NCBI GenBank assembly: GCA_903896925.1
Contig: CAITZM010000116.1
Coordinates: 34,176 to 98,175, forward strand
DNA length: 64,000 nt
Direction of reading: 5' to 3'
Source: an uncultured Lentisphaerota bacterium
GTDB taxonomy: Bacteria > Verrucomicrobiota > Kiritimatiellia > CAIQIC01
This document shows, piece by piece, positions 34,860-42,909 of this stretch (the stretch's first letter is position 1; each line of letters starts with the position of its first letter). A program made the translations under genes and the position numbers. Under the pieces are notes generated by a model, which saw nothing but the letters and a program-made list of their open reading frames with translations, did no database searches and was not told the DNA's origin.

Positions 34860-35059
34860 AGCGCACCCGCTTCCAGTCTCGCGACCATTTCCTGCGTGTC
34901 GGGATGAACAGGTTCCTGCGGCCAGGTATTGGTTCCATCGGAATGGTTGCCCGAGTGGCCAAGCTCCAGTGAGCACCAGACGGGATATAGGCCGCGGTCG
35001 TGGTGAACCATCCTATTTTCAAGCATCGAAGCGGAGGCTGTGCACGTAGCTTTTTTCAT
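34856..35059 (-). CDS. Small hypothetical phage protein
   Basis: A 67-residue protein (MKKATCTASASMLENRMV...). His, Cys and Trp residues (YPVWCSLELGHSGNHSDG) could bind a metal. The start is fixed by ATGA overlap with the upstream gene. Not recognised. Confidence 0.6.
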   Translation of the reverse strand: MKKATCTASASMLENRMVHHDRGLYPVWCSLELGHSGNHSDGTNTWPQEPVHPDTQEMVARLEAGAL

Positions 35060-35349
35060 TTCGCCACCTTCAGCCCGCGCAGTTCGGCGTAGTCTTCGAG
35101 CATGATCTGCAGCACGTCCGGATCCTTGAGCACAGGCAGCCGGTGCGTGTTCAGGCGCACGCCGATACCGTCTTGCGCCCACCAGCCGACGTAGTGGTCG
35201 CCCGACGGCGTGGCGATGACGCCGATGGTCTTGGGACCGTCGTTCGGCGTGTGCCAGGTGAACGTGGCGCCGTGGAATTGCTGGGGGCGGACGGCGCGGC
35301 GCGCCGTCCCTACCTTCGGCCTTCTGCCTACAGTCTTTTTCTGTTTCAT
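35056..35349 (-). CDS. Small phage protein whose N-terminus is encoded by a REP palindrome
   Basis: A 97-residue protein, not recognised. Residues ~12-21 (KVGTARRAVRP) are encoded by the 27-bp repeat at 35286-35312 that also exists in the chromosome at 24677. The remainder (FTWHTPNDGPKTIGVIATPSGDHYVGWWAQDGIG) is well-behaved coding sequence that ends ELRGLKVAK. Its stop overlaps the next start. The repeat seems to have inserted in frame. Confidence 0.65.
   Translation of the reverse strand: MKQKKTVGRRPKVGTARRAVRPQQFHGATFTWHTPNDGPKTIGVIATPSGDHYVGWWAQDGIGVRLNTHRLPVLKDPDVLQIMLEDYAELRGLKVAK
35286..35312. repeat. GGACGGCGCGGCGCGCCGTCC palindrome, phage copy
   Basis: This is identical over 27 bp to the chromosomal copy at 24677-24703, including the flanking GGC on one side and CTA on the other. 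It lies within the coding sequence of the small gene at 35056-35349. Confidence 0.75.
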
Positions 35350-35362
35350 GTGTCGCGTTTCC

Positions 35363-36463
35363 TCAGTGCCTGCTGTAGCGGCCGGCGACCCATTTGCGCA
35401 TGTCCTTGACCGTCTCGGGCCAGCGGGCGGCGTCGTTGCGCTCGGCGGCGAACTGGTCAAAGAGGCCATAGAAGGCGTCGCTGAAGGTTTCGAGCAGGCG
35501 CATCCGATCCTGGAAACGGCTGCAGGCGTCGAGCTGCTCGGTCTGCGGCAGCTTGAGGCCGCGGAAGGCGAAGGTATCGGCCTCCAGAGCGCAGCTCCAC
35601 ATCTCTTTACCACGGGCGAAGGTGATCTTGGCGCGCTTGAGCTTCTTGCCGGCGAGCAGCGCGGACTTGGCCTCGGCGCTGACGCGCGGTTCGCCCTTGT
35701 CCAGGCGGACCACATGCGCCCCGCCACCATCCATCACGAAGACCAGCGGACCTTCGATCATCAGGCCGAACTCTCCCAGCTCCGGGATCTGCACGATCCC
35801 GCGCCGGGCTTCGGCGATGAACCAGAACCAGGTGAGGAAGTCATGGCCGACGCGATCGCTGACGGGCTCGCCTTCGGCCTCCGGGCTGAAGCACGCCAGA
35901 TCCCACTGGCGCACGTCGATCTTCCGGCGAGCGGCCGCGGTCTCCGGCGTCATGGGAACCGGGGACGAGCCGGTGCACCTACCGAACTGCTGCGCGAAGT
36001 TTTCCGCCTGGACATCGGACATCGCCCCGGTCCACAGGCGCTGGCCGTTGAGCTCCGCCACGCACGGCGTGGCCTGGAGCTGGGCCGGCATGGTCGGCAG
36101 CAGGCGCGAGGTGACGCTCTCGCGAATCTCGCTGCGCGCCCGGGCGGTCAGGCGCTCGTAACCGCTCGCCGCGAGCTGTGCCAGCTCCTCCATCTTGCAC
36201 TCGGTCTTGAACAGCGCGCCCGGGATCCGGCGCTCGGCCGTCACCAGGTCGAGCAGCAGATAGCCGCCGTAGTGCGCCGTGTCTTCCGTGATATGACGGT
36301 CGAGCAGATGGCGGTTGGTCACCCAGCCCGCGATCCGGCTCGCGCCCAGCGTATCGATCGCGGGGAGCGCCTGCTTGGCGAACTGCGCCGCGTGGCCCTC
36401 CGCCAGCGCCGCCGGCATCAACAACATCCTGCAACTGATCGAACCTGACTTGAGCGAACTCAT
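35363..36463 (-). CDS. RdgC-like DNA-binding protein
   Basis: A 366-residue protein. The order of features fits RdgC: a helical segment with charged residues ending EIRESVTSRLLPTMPAQLQAT, then a strand-rich part (CVAELNGQRLWTGAMSDVQAENFAQQF), then a C-terminal domain with MIEGPLVFVMDGGGAHVVRLD. RdgC forms a ring on double-stranded DNA and restrains RecA; several phages encode homologues to influence recombination. Identity with E. coli RdgC is low by eye. AAAGGACAGGCAC precedes the ATG. Confidence 0.55.
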   Translation of the reverse strand: MSSLKSGSISCRMLLMPAALAEGHAAQFAKQALPAIDTLGASRIAGWVTNRHLLDRHITEDTAHYGGYLLLDLVTAERRIPGALFKTECKMEELAQLAASGYERLTARARSEIRESVTSRLLPTMPAQLQATPCVAELNGQRLWTGAMSDVQAENFAQQFGRCTGSSPVPMTPETAAARRKIDVRQWDLACFSPEAEGEPVSDRVGHDFLTWFWFIAEARRGIVQIPELGEFGLMIEGPLVFVMDGGGAHVVRLDKGEPRVSAEAKSALLAGKKLKRAKITFARGKEMWSCALEADTFAFRGLKLPQTEQLDACSRFQDRMRLLETFSDAFYGLFDQFAAERNDAARWPETVKDMRKWVAGRYSRH

Positions 36464-36485
36464 GTGCCTGTCCTTTGTTATGGTT

Positions 36486-36863
36486 TCACTGCATTTCGAA
36501 CAAAAAGTCGCTCCGCGGGGGCGGCTTGGAAAACTGCTGGCCGTCGCGCGCCCAGCCGGCGCGAGAGGCGTTCTGTTGGACGGTGCGCAGCCGGATGGCG
36601 ATGCACCGGATGCGGCTCTTGAGGCTGAGCAGGTAGTGGTTTATTTCTTCGGGCGACTCCGGCACGAAGTAGCCGCCGGCGCCGGCGCAGAGCGGAAATC
36701 CGAAGTCGCCCAGGCGCGTCTCCATCAGCTGCTCGGCCGCGCGCCGGCTCGGCAACCCGGCCAGCTCGACGATCTTATCGAGCGGCAGCGCCGCAGCCTC
36801 TCCGACGCGCGCCTGGAGCAGCGTGCGGACGCGGAGGAAGTCGTTTTGATCCGCAGCTTTCAC
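36486..36863 (-). CDS. Hypothetical phage protein, winged-helix-like
   Basis: A 125-residue protein starting at GTG, overlapping the GemA-like gene. LPLDKIVELAGLPSRRAAEQLMETRLGDFGFPLCAGAGGYFVPESPEEINHYLLSLKSR reads as a winged helix (helix-turn-helix plus G-G-Y-F wing) and helix, as in many small phage DNA-binding proteins. Not assigned to a named family. Confidence 0.6.
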   Translation of the reverse strand: MKAADQNDFLRVRTLLQARVGEAAALPLDKIVELAGLPSRRAAEQLMETRLGDFGFPLCAGAGGYFVPESPEEINHYLLSLKSRIRCIAIRLRTVQQNASRAGWARDGQQFSKPPPRSDFLFEMQ

Positions 36864-37372
36864 GCGGCGGCACCCTTCGGCACAGCGTGGCGCAGGCGGT
36901 CCTTAATGGCCTCCAGGGCGAACAGGGCGGCGTGGTGGGGTATCTGTTCCCATTGGAGGCATCCGTCCTGCAGGAGCCCTTCCAGGGGCTTGCAGGCGGC
37001 CTTCCGAATGATGCCGGCCAGGTAGGTTTCGTTCCGCTCGTCGGCCGGCAGATAGTCCACCAGCAGGCCCCACCAGCGCTCCAGCTTCCAGCGCAGGCGG
37101 CTGTTGATCATGCCGGCGGCGGGCAACTTGTCGCGCCAGTAGGTGCGCAGCAGGCCCCGCGGTGCCGCGATGAGCTGGGCATCCACGCGATCCCAGAGCA
37201 GGGCTTCCAGCCAGGCCATGACGCGGTCAAAGTTGCCCTGGTCGAGCAGCTTGCTGCTGCGCACACCGGCGGCCCGCTCGAGCAGATCGCGGTAGGCCAG
37301 CTCGTCAAGCTCGGCCCAGCGCCGGTACTTCTGGATCACGATCACCTGTTTACGATCAATCAGCGCTTTCAT
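36860..37372 (-). CDS. GemA-like (Mu gp16, DUF1018) protein
   Basis: A 170-residue protein beginning MKALIDRKQVIVIQKYRRWAELDELAYRDLLERAAGVRSSKLLDQGNFDRVMAWLEAL. This matches the start of DUF1018 proteins (IxxxKRxLGLDDxxYRxxLxxxTGxxSxxxL), the Mu GemA family that modulates host gene expression. AGGGGTATCT precedes the ATG at 37372; an earlier TTG is unlikely. The longer C-terminal part has further helices. Confidence 0.7.
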   Translation of the reverse strand: MKALIDRKQVIVIQKYRRWAELDELAYRDLLERAAGVRSSKLLDQGNFDRVMAWLEALLWDRVDAQLIAAPRGLLRTYWRDKLPAAGMINSRLRWKLERWWGLLVDYLPADERNETYLAGIIRKAACKPLEGLLQDGCLQWEQIPHHAALFALEAIKDRLRHAVPKGAAA

Positions 37373-37395
37373 AGATACCCCTGCTTGCAACCGGC

Positions 37396-37623
37396 TCAGT
37401 TCAAGCCGCCGAGCCGGATCCTGATTTTGGCCAGGGCGCCCCGCTCGATGGTCAGCACGTCCGACGGGCTCAGCTTGCGCTGGTACTTGCCCGAGGCATT
37501 CAGGATCTGCGCCACCTCGGCGAGCGAGCGCACCCGCCCGCCGGCAAGCAGAGCAGAGCCGGTGGCGGCCAACGCATCGCCGCCATCCGTGTTACCCCAG
37601 CTTTTCATTTTTCCAGTGCTCAT
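37396..37623 (-). CDS. Small hypothetical phage protein
   Basis: A 75-residue protein with a helical centre (VRSLAEVAQILNASGKYQRKLSPSDVLTIERG) that could be a helix-turn-helix. GGAGGAACCG precedes the ATG. Not recognised. Confidence 0.6.
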   Translation of the reverse strand: MSTGKMKSWGNTDGGDALAATGSALLAGGRVRSLAEVAQILNASGKYQRKLSPSDVLTIERGALAKIRIRLGGLN

Positions 37624-37637
37624 CGGTTCCTCCGCAG

Positions 37638-37805
37638 TCAGTTCTTACTTCCAAGATTGATGTAGTACCGGCACGGCTTTACGTCGAGGACCTGTGGATG
37701 ATTGAAGATGACAGATCCTCCGGAGATACTGACTACCGACCAGCAGCAAAAAATCTGGTTCAGAGAACCACCGCAAAAAAACATGCATCCGATGTAGGCG
37801 CTCAT
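37638..37805 (-). CDS. Small Cys-rich hypothetical phage protein
   Basis: A 55-residue protein (MSAYIGCMFFCGGSLNQIFC...) with hydrophobic N-terminal half, five Cys and an AT-rich codon pattern. The start is supported by ATGA overlap with the preceding gene. It may be a small membrane protein. Confidence 0.45.
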   Translation of the reverse strand: MSAYIGCMFFCGGSLNQIFCCWSVVSISGGSVIFNHPQVLDVKPCRYYINLGSKN

Positions 37806-37969
37806 CGGGCAGCTCCCTGGGCGTTCTTCCGCGGCGGCAGGTGCACCCGTGTGGTGGCCAGCGCCGTGGAAAACACGAGCTGCTCGATCTTCTTCCCGCG
37901 ATAGGTCCTGACGTGCTGCCAACGGTTGGCCACGGGCTGCAGGACGGTTTTCGAGGAGGACGGTTTCAT
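37802..37969 (-). CDS. Small basic phage protein
   Basis: A 55-residue basic protein (MKPSSSKTVLQPVANRWQHV...). Both ends are fixed by 4-nt overlaps: its ATG overlaps the stop of the DUF3164 gene and its TGA overlaps the next ATG. Not recognised. Confidence 0.6.
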   Translation of the reverse strand: MKPSSSKTVLQPVANRWQHVRTYRGKKIEQLVFSTALATTRVHLPPRKNAQGAAR

Positions 37970-38601
37970 GGCGCCTGCTTGGCCTCCGCCGGCGCCGGCA
38001 CCTGGGCGATGTCGAGCGGGATAAGTTCGAAGTCACTCTGCGTATTCTCACGGCGGTAAAAACGGCAGTGCGTCCGGGAGGATTGCACGGTGATCGACTC
38101 CCGGATCAGCGTCATGGCCTTGAGCCACTTTTCGCCCTTGATGTCGAGCTTGGTCAGCCGGATGACCTCGCCGAAGCGCAGCCCGCTGTTGCGGGAGTTG
38201 CGGAACGCGCGGTTGATCAGCGTCACGAGGTCGTGGTCGACGTTCTGCGTGCGCTCCTGGAGCCATTCGTTGATCAGCTGCTGGGCCATGAGCAGGCGCT
38301 CGTCGAAAGCCAGGGTATCGCTGGCCCGGCGCTCGATGCGCAGGGTGCCGTCGAAGCTGGTGAGGATGATGCCGTTTTTCTCACCGCCCAGCGTGACGCC
38401 GTAGAGCTCGGCCGTCGCGCCCTGAAAGGCGGCGATTTCCTTGAGGCACTTGGCCTTGTGCGCCACCAAGGCGGCGCTCAGCTTTTCCGCGTCCTTGGTC
38501 AGGCGGCGCACCAGGCGATCGCGCGCCTTGTCGATCTTGGGCACGTAGGCCGTGGGCACCGGATTTCCGGCGGAGTCGGTCATGGTGGAGGGCTGTTTCA
38601 T
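37966..38601 (-). CDS. DUF3164 family Mu-like phage protein
   Basis: A 211-residue protein. The core KLSAALVAHKAKCLKEIAAFQGATAELYGVTLGGEKNGIILTSFDGTLRIERR, then LINEWLQERTQNVDHDLVTLINRAF, LRFGEVIRLTKLDI and FYRRE...IPLDIAQVPA match DUF3164, found in the early regions of Mu-like phages. The molecular role is unknown. It overlaps both neighbours. Confidence 0.8.
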   Translation of the reverse strand: MKQPSTMTDSAGNPVPTAYVPKIDKARDRLVRRLTKDAEKLSAALVAHKAKCLKEIAAFQGATAELYGVTLGGEKNGIILTSFDGTLRIERRASDTLAFDERLLMAQQLINEWLQERTQNVDHDLVTLINRAFRNSRNSGLRFGEVIRLTKLDIKGEKWLKAMTLIRESITVQSSRTHCRFYRRENTQSDFELIPLDIAQVPAPAEAKQAP

Positions 38602-38804
38602 TTGGCCACCGTGGAGCTGTGGGCCACATCCGTGGCATAGGCCCTATAGGTCACATCGCCGCGCGAAAGCACGAGCAGGACCGCCATGAAAAACGCCGCC
38701 ATCAAGGCGCCGGCGGCCACCAGCCGGGTGCGATAGAGCACGATGCGCAGGCGCATGTTCTCGTCCGGAGCCAGCAACGGGTGGCGGTGTTTGCGCGCGT
38801 TCAC
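38598..38804 (-). CDS. Small single-span membrane protein
   Basis: A 68-residue protein with GTG start overlapping the upstream stop. A basic N-terminus (MRLRIVLYRTR) precedes one hydrophobic helix (LVAAGALMAAFFMAVLLVL), then a short polar tail. Type II topology is likely. Role unknown; no pairing with lysis genes. Confidence 0.6.
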   Translation of the reverse strand: MNARKHRHPLLAPDENMRLRIVLYRTRLVAAGALMAAFFMAVLLVLSRGDVTYRAYATDVAHSSTVAK

Positions 38805-39160
38805 GTGGGCCTCGCTGCGTTGCTCTCGTGCAGGGGCGGGCACACGGCCGGGAAGGTGAAGGCGTTCATCCGGAGCTGCTCGATCTGCTGTTCCATCGCG
38901 CCGAGGTCGGGCATGTCGAGTTCCGCCAGGGTCAGCCGGTTCTGGTAGTTCAGGATCTGGCTCATCAGCCGCTCGTCGCCGATTTCCCGCCCGGCCAGCG
39001 TCTGGGCCGCGGCCAGTTCCTCCAGGCCCAGCCGGACCAGCCGCGCCACGGTGCGCAGGCTGCAGGCGACCCGGTTGCGGTTGAGCACCTCCACGTGCAG
39101 ATCCTTGGCGCCGCGCTCCGCGGCTTCCTTCGCTTTCACCACTCTCTTTTCGTTGTTCAT
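38801..39160 (-). CDS. Hypothetical phage early protein, coiled-coil-rich
   Basis: A 119-residue helical protein (VVKAKEAAERGAKDLHVEVLNRNRVACSLRTVARLVRLGLEELAAAQ; LAELDMPDLGAMEQQIEQLRMNAF). CACAAAGGGAAAAC precedes the ATG, directly downstream of an intergenic hairpin. Not recognised. Confidence 0.6.
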   Translation of the reverse strand: MNNEKRVVKAKEAAERGAKDLHVEVLNRNRVACSLRTVARLVRLGLEELAAAQTLAGREIGDERLMSQILNYQNRLTLAELDMPDLGAMEQQIEQLRMNAFTFPAVCPPLHESNAARPT

Positions 39161-39182
39161 GTGTTTTCCCTTTGTGTGTTGC

Positions 39183-39201
39183 GCCGGGTCGGTGACCCGG
39201 C
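39183..39201. terminator. Hairpin after the MuB-like gene (GCCGGGTC-GGT-GACCCGGC)
   Basis: A perfect 8-bp stem with 3-nt loop lies just after the stop of the MuB-like gene, in the text TTTGTAGGCCGGGTCACC. An almost identical unit follows the MuA-like gene at 40710. There is no T-run after it, so partial termination, mRNA end protection or a repeat insertion are all possible. Confidence 0.5.
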
Positions 39202-39208
39202 CTACAAA

Positions 39209-40297
39209 TTATTTTTCCTCACTGAATTGATACCGACCCTTGCGCCGGGCATGGGCCGCTCCCAGGTGGCGCTCGTCGAGCTTCTCGCCGCGGCGCTTGG
39301 CCAGCGTGGCCGCCTGCCGCAACAGCTCGAACAGCACGCCCAGTTTGCCGGGCTCGTTGGCGATCTTGTGGGCGAGCGCGACCAGCTGCTGGCTGGCCTC
39401 GCCCTTGCCCTTGGCGCAGAAGGCCGCGCAGATCGCCCGGCATTCCTCGCGGCGCACGGCCTCGGGGATATAGAGGACGTCGGCAATGCGGCCGGTGAAC
39501 TGCTCCAGGTAGTCGCGCAGCCAGCCGCTGTTCATCTCCTGGGCAAAGCTCGGCGTGACCACCAGGCCGATCGGGCAGCCGGTGACGTCGTGCAGCCGGC
39601 GGATGAACTCCAGCTGCACCGGCCGGTGCTCGGCGCGCTTGGTGGGGATCAGGCGCATGATCTCGTCCAGGATCAGCATCCGCCGGCGGCTGAAGCTGGC
39701 GTAGATGGCCTCGCGCAGCTCGAAGGTGTTGCGCTTGCGGTGCTGGCCGGTGCTCTTGGCGATCTCCAGGAGGAGCGCGCGCAGCCCGCCGGTCTCCGGG
39801 CAGTCCACGTAGATCGTGCTGCCGTGGTTGTTCTGGCGCTTCCACTCCAGCGCCGCGGCCGTCTTGCTGCGCCGGCTGGGCGCGCAGATCATCACCATGT
39901 GGCCGCCCTCGATATCGCCGGCCTTGGCGTAGTCAAGCAGGTCGAAGATCTTCTTGGTGACCGGCGTTTCCACGAAGCCGCTGTCCGCGTTCTCCTCGGC
40001 GCGGCGCCGGAGATCCCGGACCAGCTCCATGAAGCTTTCGATGCCGGCCTCGTACTTGCCGCACAGGATCTTCCAGACCGTGGACCAGGTGCTGTCGAGC
40101 AGTTCGCACAGGCGGCTGCGCGAGTTGCCCAGTTCCGTGCGCGTATAGGTGGCGAGCCAGAGCAGGTCGTCCTGGTCCTTCTGGTCGTACTTCACGATGG
40201 CCTTGGCGATGGTGTTGTCGGCGATATTGAACACATCGGCCGACGAGGCCCCGGTGCCTTCGGCATCGGTGATGCTGGCGTCGAGTTCGGGGCTCAT
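39209..40297 (-). CDS. MuB-like transposition activator, AAA+ ATPase
   Basis: A 362-residue protein. The N-terminal ~100 residues contain a helix-turn-helix resembling the MuB DNA-binding domain (GNSRSRLCELLDSTWSTVWKILCGKY). The ATPase core has MVMICAPSRRSKTAAALEW in place of the canonical GxxxxGK[ST] (Gly residues of the P-loop are missing, Lys-Thr is kept) and Walker B RRMLILDEIMRL, with sensor region PIGLVVTPSFAQ. MuB delivers MuA to target DNA and provides target immunity. The ATG at 40297 overlaps the upstream stop. It follows the transposase after two small genes. Confidence 0.8.
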   Translation of the reverse strand: MSPELDASITDAEGTGASSADVFNIADNTIAKAIVKYDQKDQDDLLWLATYTRTELGNSRSRLCELLDSTWSTVWKILCGKYEAGIESFMELVRDLRRRAEENADSGFVETPVTKKIFDLLDYAKAGDIEGGHMVMICAPSRRSKTAAALEWKRQNNHGSTIYVDCPETGGLRALLLEIAKSTGQHRKRNTFELREAIYASFSRRRMLILDEIMRLIPTKRAEHRPVQLEFIRRLHDVTGCPIGLVVTPSFAQEMNSGWLRDYLEQFTGRIADVLYIPEAVRREECRAICAAFCAKGKGEASQQLVALAHKIANEPGKLGVLFELLRQAATLAKRRGEKLDERHLGAAHARRKGRYQFSEEK

Positions 40298-40509
40298 GAC
40301 ACCACCTGCTGGGCCGGACCGATCCGCAGGTTCCACTTCTGGCGGCCTTCGACCTCGGTGACCGAGATGACCGAAGCCATGCACGCGCTGCGCACGCAGC
40401 CGGTGACCACGACGCGGTTGGTGGTGACCTTGACCGATTCCGCCTCGCCACCGCAGAACGGACACGGCAGCAGCTCTGCCGCCACGGCTGACTTCTTAGC
40501 CACTTTCAT
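40294..40509 (-). CDS. Lar-type restriction alleviation-like zinc ribbon protein
   Basis: A 71-residue protein with LLPCPFCGGEAESVKVTTNRVVVTGCVRSACMASV, the zinc-ribbon pattern of the Lar/RalR family (phage restriction alleviation and related proteins). Many proteins with this pattern have no proven antirestriction role. It is located between the transposase and MuB genes with 4-nt overlaps on both sides. Confidence 0.65.
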   Translation of the reverse strand: MKVAKKSAVAAELLPCPFCGGEAESVKVTTNRVVVTGCVRSACMASVISVTEVEGRQKWNLRIGPAQQVVS

Positions 40510-40685
40510 GACGCCACCTTGATTTCGGCCTTGGCGCCGGCGATCTGCCGCTCGGCCTCGCCGATCCAGTGGCCGAGGTGGGTGTTGTCTTTCTGTTCGA
40601 GAGCGGTCTCGATCGAGGCCTTGGCCGCGTGCAGCCAGAGCCGCGCTTCCTTCCGCATCTGCTTTTCCTGTTTGTCCTTTTTCAT
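40506..40685 (-). CDS. Small hypothetical phage protein
   Basis: A 59-residue highly helical, charged protein (MKKDKQEKQMRKEARLWLHAAKASIETALEQ). CAAAGGAAAAGGCAC precedes the ATG, downstream of a hairpin. Not recognised. Confidence 0.6.
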   Translation of the reverse strand: MKKDKQEKQMRKEARLWLHAAKASIETALEQKDNTHLGHWIGEAERQIAGAKAEIKVAS

Positions 40686-40709
40686 GTGCCTTTTCCTTTG
40701 TTGTGCCCC

Positions 40710-40728
40710 GCCTGGTCGGTGACCAGGC
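40710..40728. terminator. Hairpin after the MuA-like gene (GCCTGGTC-GGT-GACCAGGC)
   Basis: A perfect 8-bp stem with the same 3-nt loop as the hairpin at 39183 immediately follows the transposase stop codon. The pair shares the flanking text TTGTAGGCC. Placement after the two transposition genes suggests a role in setting transcript levels; insertion of a lineage repeat is the alternative. Confidence 0.5.
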
Positions 40729-42909
40729 CTACAAAACTTTCGCGGCCTGTTCCTGTTCGATGAGCGCGAGCAGCTCGGCGTCTCCGGCGTCGAGGTCGGG
40801 TGCGGCGCCATCGTCCTGGAGGCGCTCCGATGTTTCCGCGCGCAGGGCGTCGTCCAGTTCGGCGGCGAGGGCCAGCTCCGCGGCGGTGGCGGGAGCGGCC
40901 GGCGGGTAAGCAGCCAGGGGCCTATGCGACCTATCTGTCACAGAAGCCGCTGCGGCCTCCGGGAGCTGGAACACGTCGCCCGCGTTGTCGCCGGAGGGCA
41001 GCGCGCGCCAGCGGGGCAGGCCCCGCTGCTCGGCGCTCGCGCGCTTGCTTTCGTTGATCTGGCGCCGCTGGAGCTTCATGCCCTCGCGCAGCTTTTCGAT
41101 GGTCTCCGGCGTGGCATGCTCGGTGCCCGCGATCAGGCCCGGCAACCGCTCGACCTCGTGCGCCGGACCGATCTCGCGGCCGTCGGCGGTATAGATCCAC
41201 GCCTGCGCGATGTTGTCGGGGTCCACCTTGACGCGCACGCCGGCGCCGCTGCCCTTGAGCTGCCAGAGCTGTTCGCTCCGGTACCAGCGGTTGAGCGCGC
41301 GCACCATGCCGCCGCGCATGATCTCGCGCGTGCCAGGCACCTCGCGCAGGAACGCCTTGTAAATTTCCAACGGTTCGAGCGCCGCGCGGAGCGGGGCGCC
41401 GGCGGCGGCGCGGACCTCCAGCGGACTCTTGCCCTTGAGGATCTCGCCCTCGCCCGGCGTCTGGTGATAGATCGCCGCCAGCCACTGCGCGAACGCCGCG
41501 GAAAACTGCTCCAGCGTCGGCAGGCTCTCCGGGTTTTTCCAGGCCTCGTCGGCGGTTTCCGGGCGCGTGGTCGGGTTGCTGCCGCGGTAGGAGGTCCAGA
41601 GCTTCGAAAAGTGCGCGCAGAGCGTGCCGAACATGCGCTCGATCAGCTTGGCGCGGGCGTTATAGGGAATGGCGAAATGGACATGGCAGCCGAGCTGCGT
41701 CGCCACGTTGTCCAGGCGTTTGCGATCCTCTTCGGACAGCTTCGCCGCCTTCAGGGCCGCCTGGTAATCCTTGCCGTTGTCGATATACAGATGCGCCGGT
41801 GGCCGGCGGCCATTCTGTTCCAGCGCCAGGCGCAGCGCGCGCTCGATGCTGTCGCGGTTCGGGCTGATCGTCCGGATGACATAGCCGGTGTAGTAGAGGC
41901 TGCCCCAGTCCATCCAGGCGCTGATCCAGGGGCGCACCGCGCACCATTTGCCGGCGGCCTGATCCCAGACGCGGACCGCCGCGTCGAAAATGTGATGATC
42001 GCTGAACCAGCATTCATCAACCCGCGGGGCCTCGCGCATGATGTAGCCGGCGACGTTGTTGCGGAACCATTCCTCGCCGTGGCGGGCGAGCAGGACGGCC
42101 TTGCGGTTGGCGAACTTGTCGTAGTAGTGCTGCGTCTGGCCGATGGTCGGGATCTGGTCGGCCGCCCCGCCGCCATGCCGGAAGGCGATACCGGACAGCT
42201 TGTGGGCCTCGCGCAAGCTCAGGCAGTTCGGGTGCTCATAGAAGCGCGCCAGGATCAGCCAGAAGGCCTCCGCGCCGGGGCGCGTGTAGGAACGGCTGCC
42301 GCGGTATTGCGGCAGCAGCGCGCGCCAGTTTTCCGCGTTCGGCCGCGCGCCGATCTTGCCGAGCTTCCGGGTCCACTGCCGCCAGTTGGTCCACGCCGTC
42401 GTCTCTCCGATGGCGCTTTGACCACCGCGGCCGGCGCGCAGGAGGGCCGGGAAATCGGTCTGCGCGCGCGTGGCCACCATGCTGCAAGCCGTCTGCAGGG
42501 TCAGCTTCTGCGCCTTGGCCAGGTCGAAGACCTCGGTGCAATACTGAGCCTTCTGGCGCGCTTCGCTGCATTCTTCCGTCGAATGAGTTTTCAGGACCGG
42601 AGCCGGCTCGCGGGCAACCTCCACCCCATCCGCTCCCGGCCTGGTCAGCTGGGTGTCGGAGCTGGTGGGTTCCAGGCCGGGAGCGGTGACGCCGTGGGGC
42701 GCGGCGGAGGCCGTGGCGGGTGTGTGGACCACGGCGGAACTATCGGGGGTTATAGGGTCAGAAGGGAGGGCTTGCTTCCAAGCCTTGGGCATTTGAGGAA
42801 CCGGCAGCTCCAAGGTTTGGCAGCCGGTGGCTGACCGTCTCGCAAGGCCAAGCCCGACGGCGCCGGCTGGCGCGCGAGCAACATGCACTTGGAGTTCCGG
42901 CAGCTTCAT
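40729..42909 (-). CDS. MuA-type DDE transposase
   Basis: A 726-residue transposase. After an N-terminal DNA-binding region (~110-290) comes the RNase-H-like catalytic core with the DDE triad Asp304 (CWFSDHHIFD), Asp377 (AHLYIDNGKDY) and Glu424 (PYNARAKLIERMFG). The following beta-barrel (WYRSEQLWQLKG, RVKVDPDNIAQAWIY) and basic helices match the C-terminal half of MuA. It cuts and joins phage ends for integration and replicative transposition. The ATG at 42909 overlaps the stop of the preceding gene. Residues ~40-110 are a low-complexity Pro/Thr/Ala stretch not typical of MuA. Confidence 0.92.
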   Translation of the reverse strand: MKLPELQVHVARAPAGAVGLGLARRSATGCQTLELPVPQMPKAWKQALPSDPITPDSSAVVHTPATASAAPHGVTAPGLEPTSSDTQLTRPGADGVEVAREPAPVLKTHSTEECSEARQKAQYCTEVFDLAKAQKLTLQTACSMVATRAQTDFPALLRAGRGGQSAIGETTAWTNWRQWTRKLGKIGARPNAENWRALLPQYRGSRSYTRPGAEAFWLILARFYEHPNCLSLREAHKLSGIAFRHGGGAADQIPTIGQTQHYYDKFANRKAVLLARHGEEWFRNNVAGYIMREAPRVDECWFSDHHIFDAAVRVWDQAAGKWCAVRPWISAWMDWGSLYYTGYVIRTISPNRDSIERALRLALEQNGRRPPAHLYIDNGKDYQAALKAAKLSEEDRKRLDNVATQLGCHVHFAIPYNARAKLIERMFGTLCAHFSKLWTSYRGSNPTTRPETADEAWKNPESLPTLEQFSAAFAQWLAAIYHQTPGEGEILKGKSPLEVRAAAGAPLRAALEPLEIYKAFLREVPGTREIMRGGMVRALNRWYRSEQLWQLKGSGAGVRVKVDPDNIAQAWIYTADGREIGPAHEVERLPGLIAGTEHATPETIEKLREGMKLQRRQINESKRASAEQRGLPRWRALPSGDNAGDVFQLPEAAAASVTDRSHRPLAAYPPAAPATAAELALAAELDDALRAETSERLQDDGAAPDLDAGDAELLALIEQEQAAKVL

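Noticed and set aside
37638..38051. A 137-codon frame as one gene
   Set aside because: Its upstream part is antisense-like, Arg-rich text overlapping the DUF3164 gene end and the 55-residue gene; only the last 55 codons start with a coupled ATG.
40924..42834. 636-codon rightward frame opposite the transposase
   Set aside because: The opposite strand carries the full DDE triad and MuA-type organisation; this frame has no recognisable domain.
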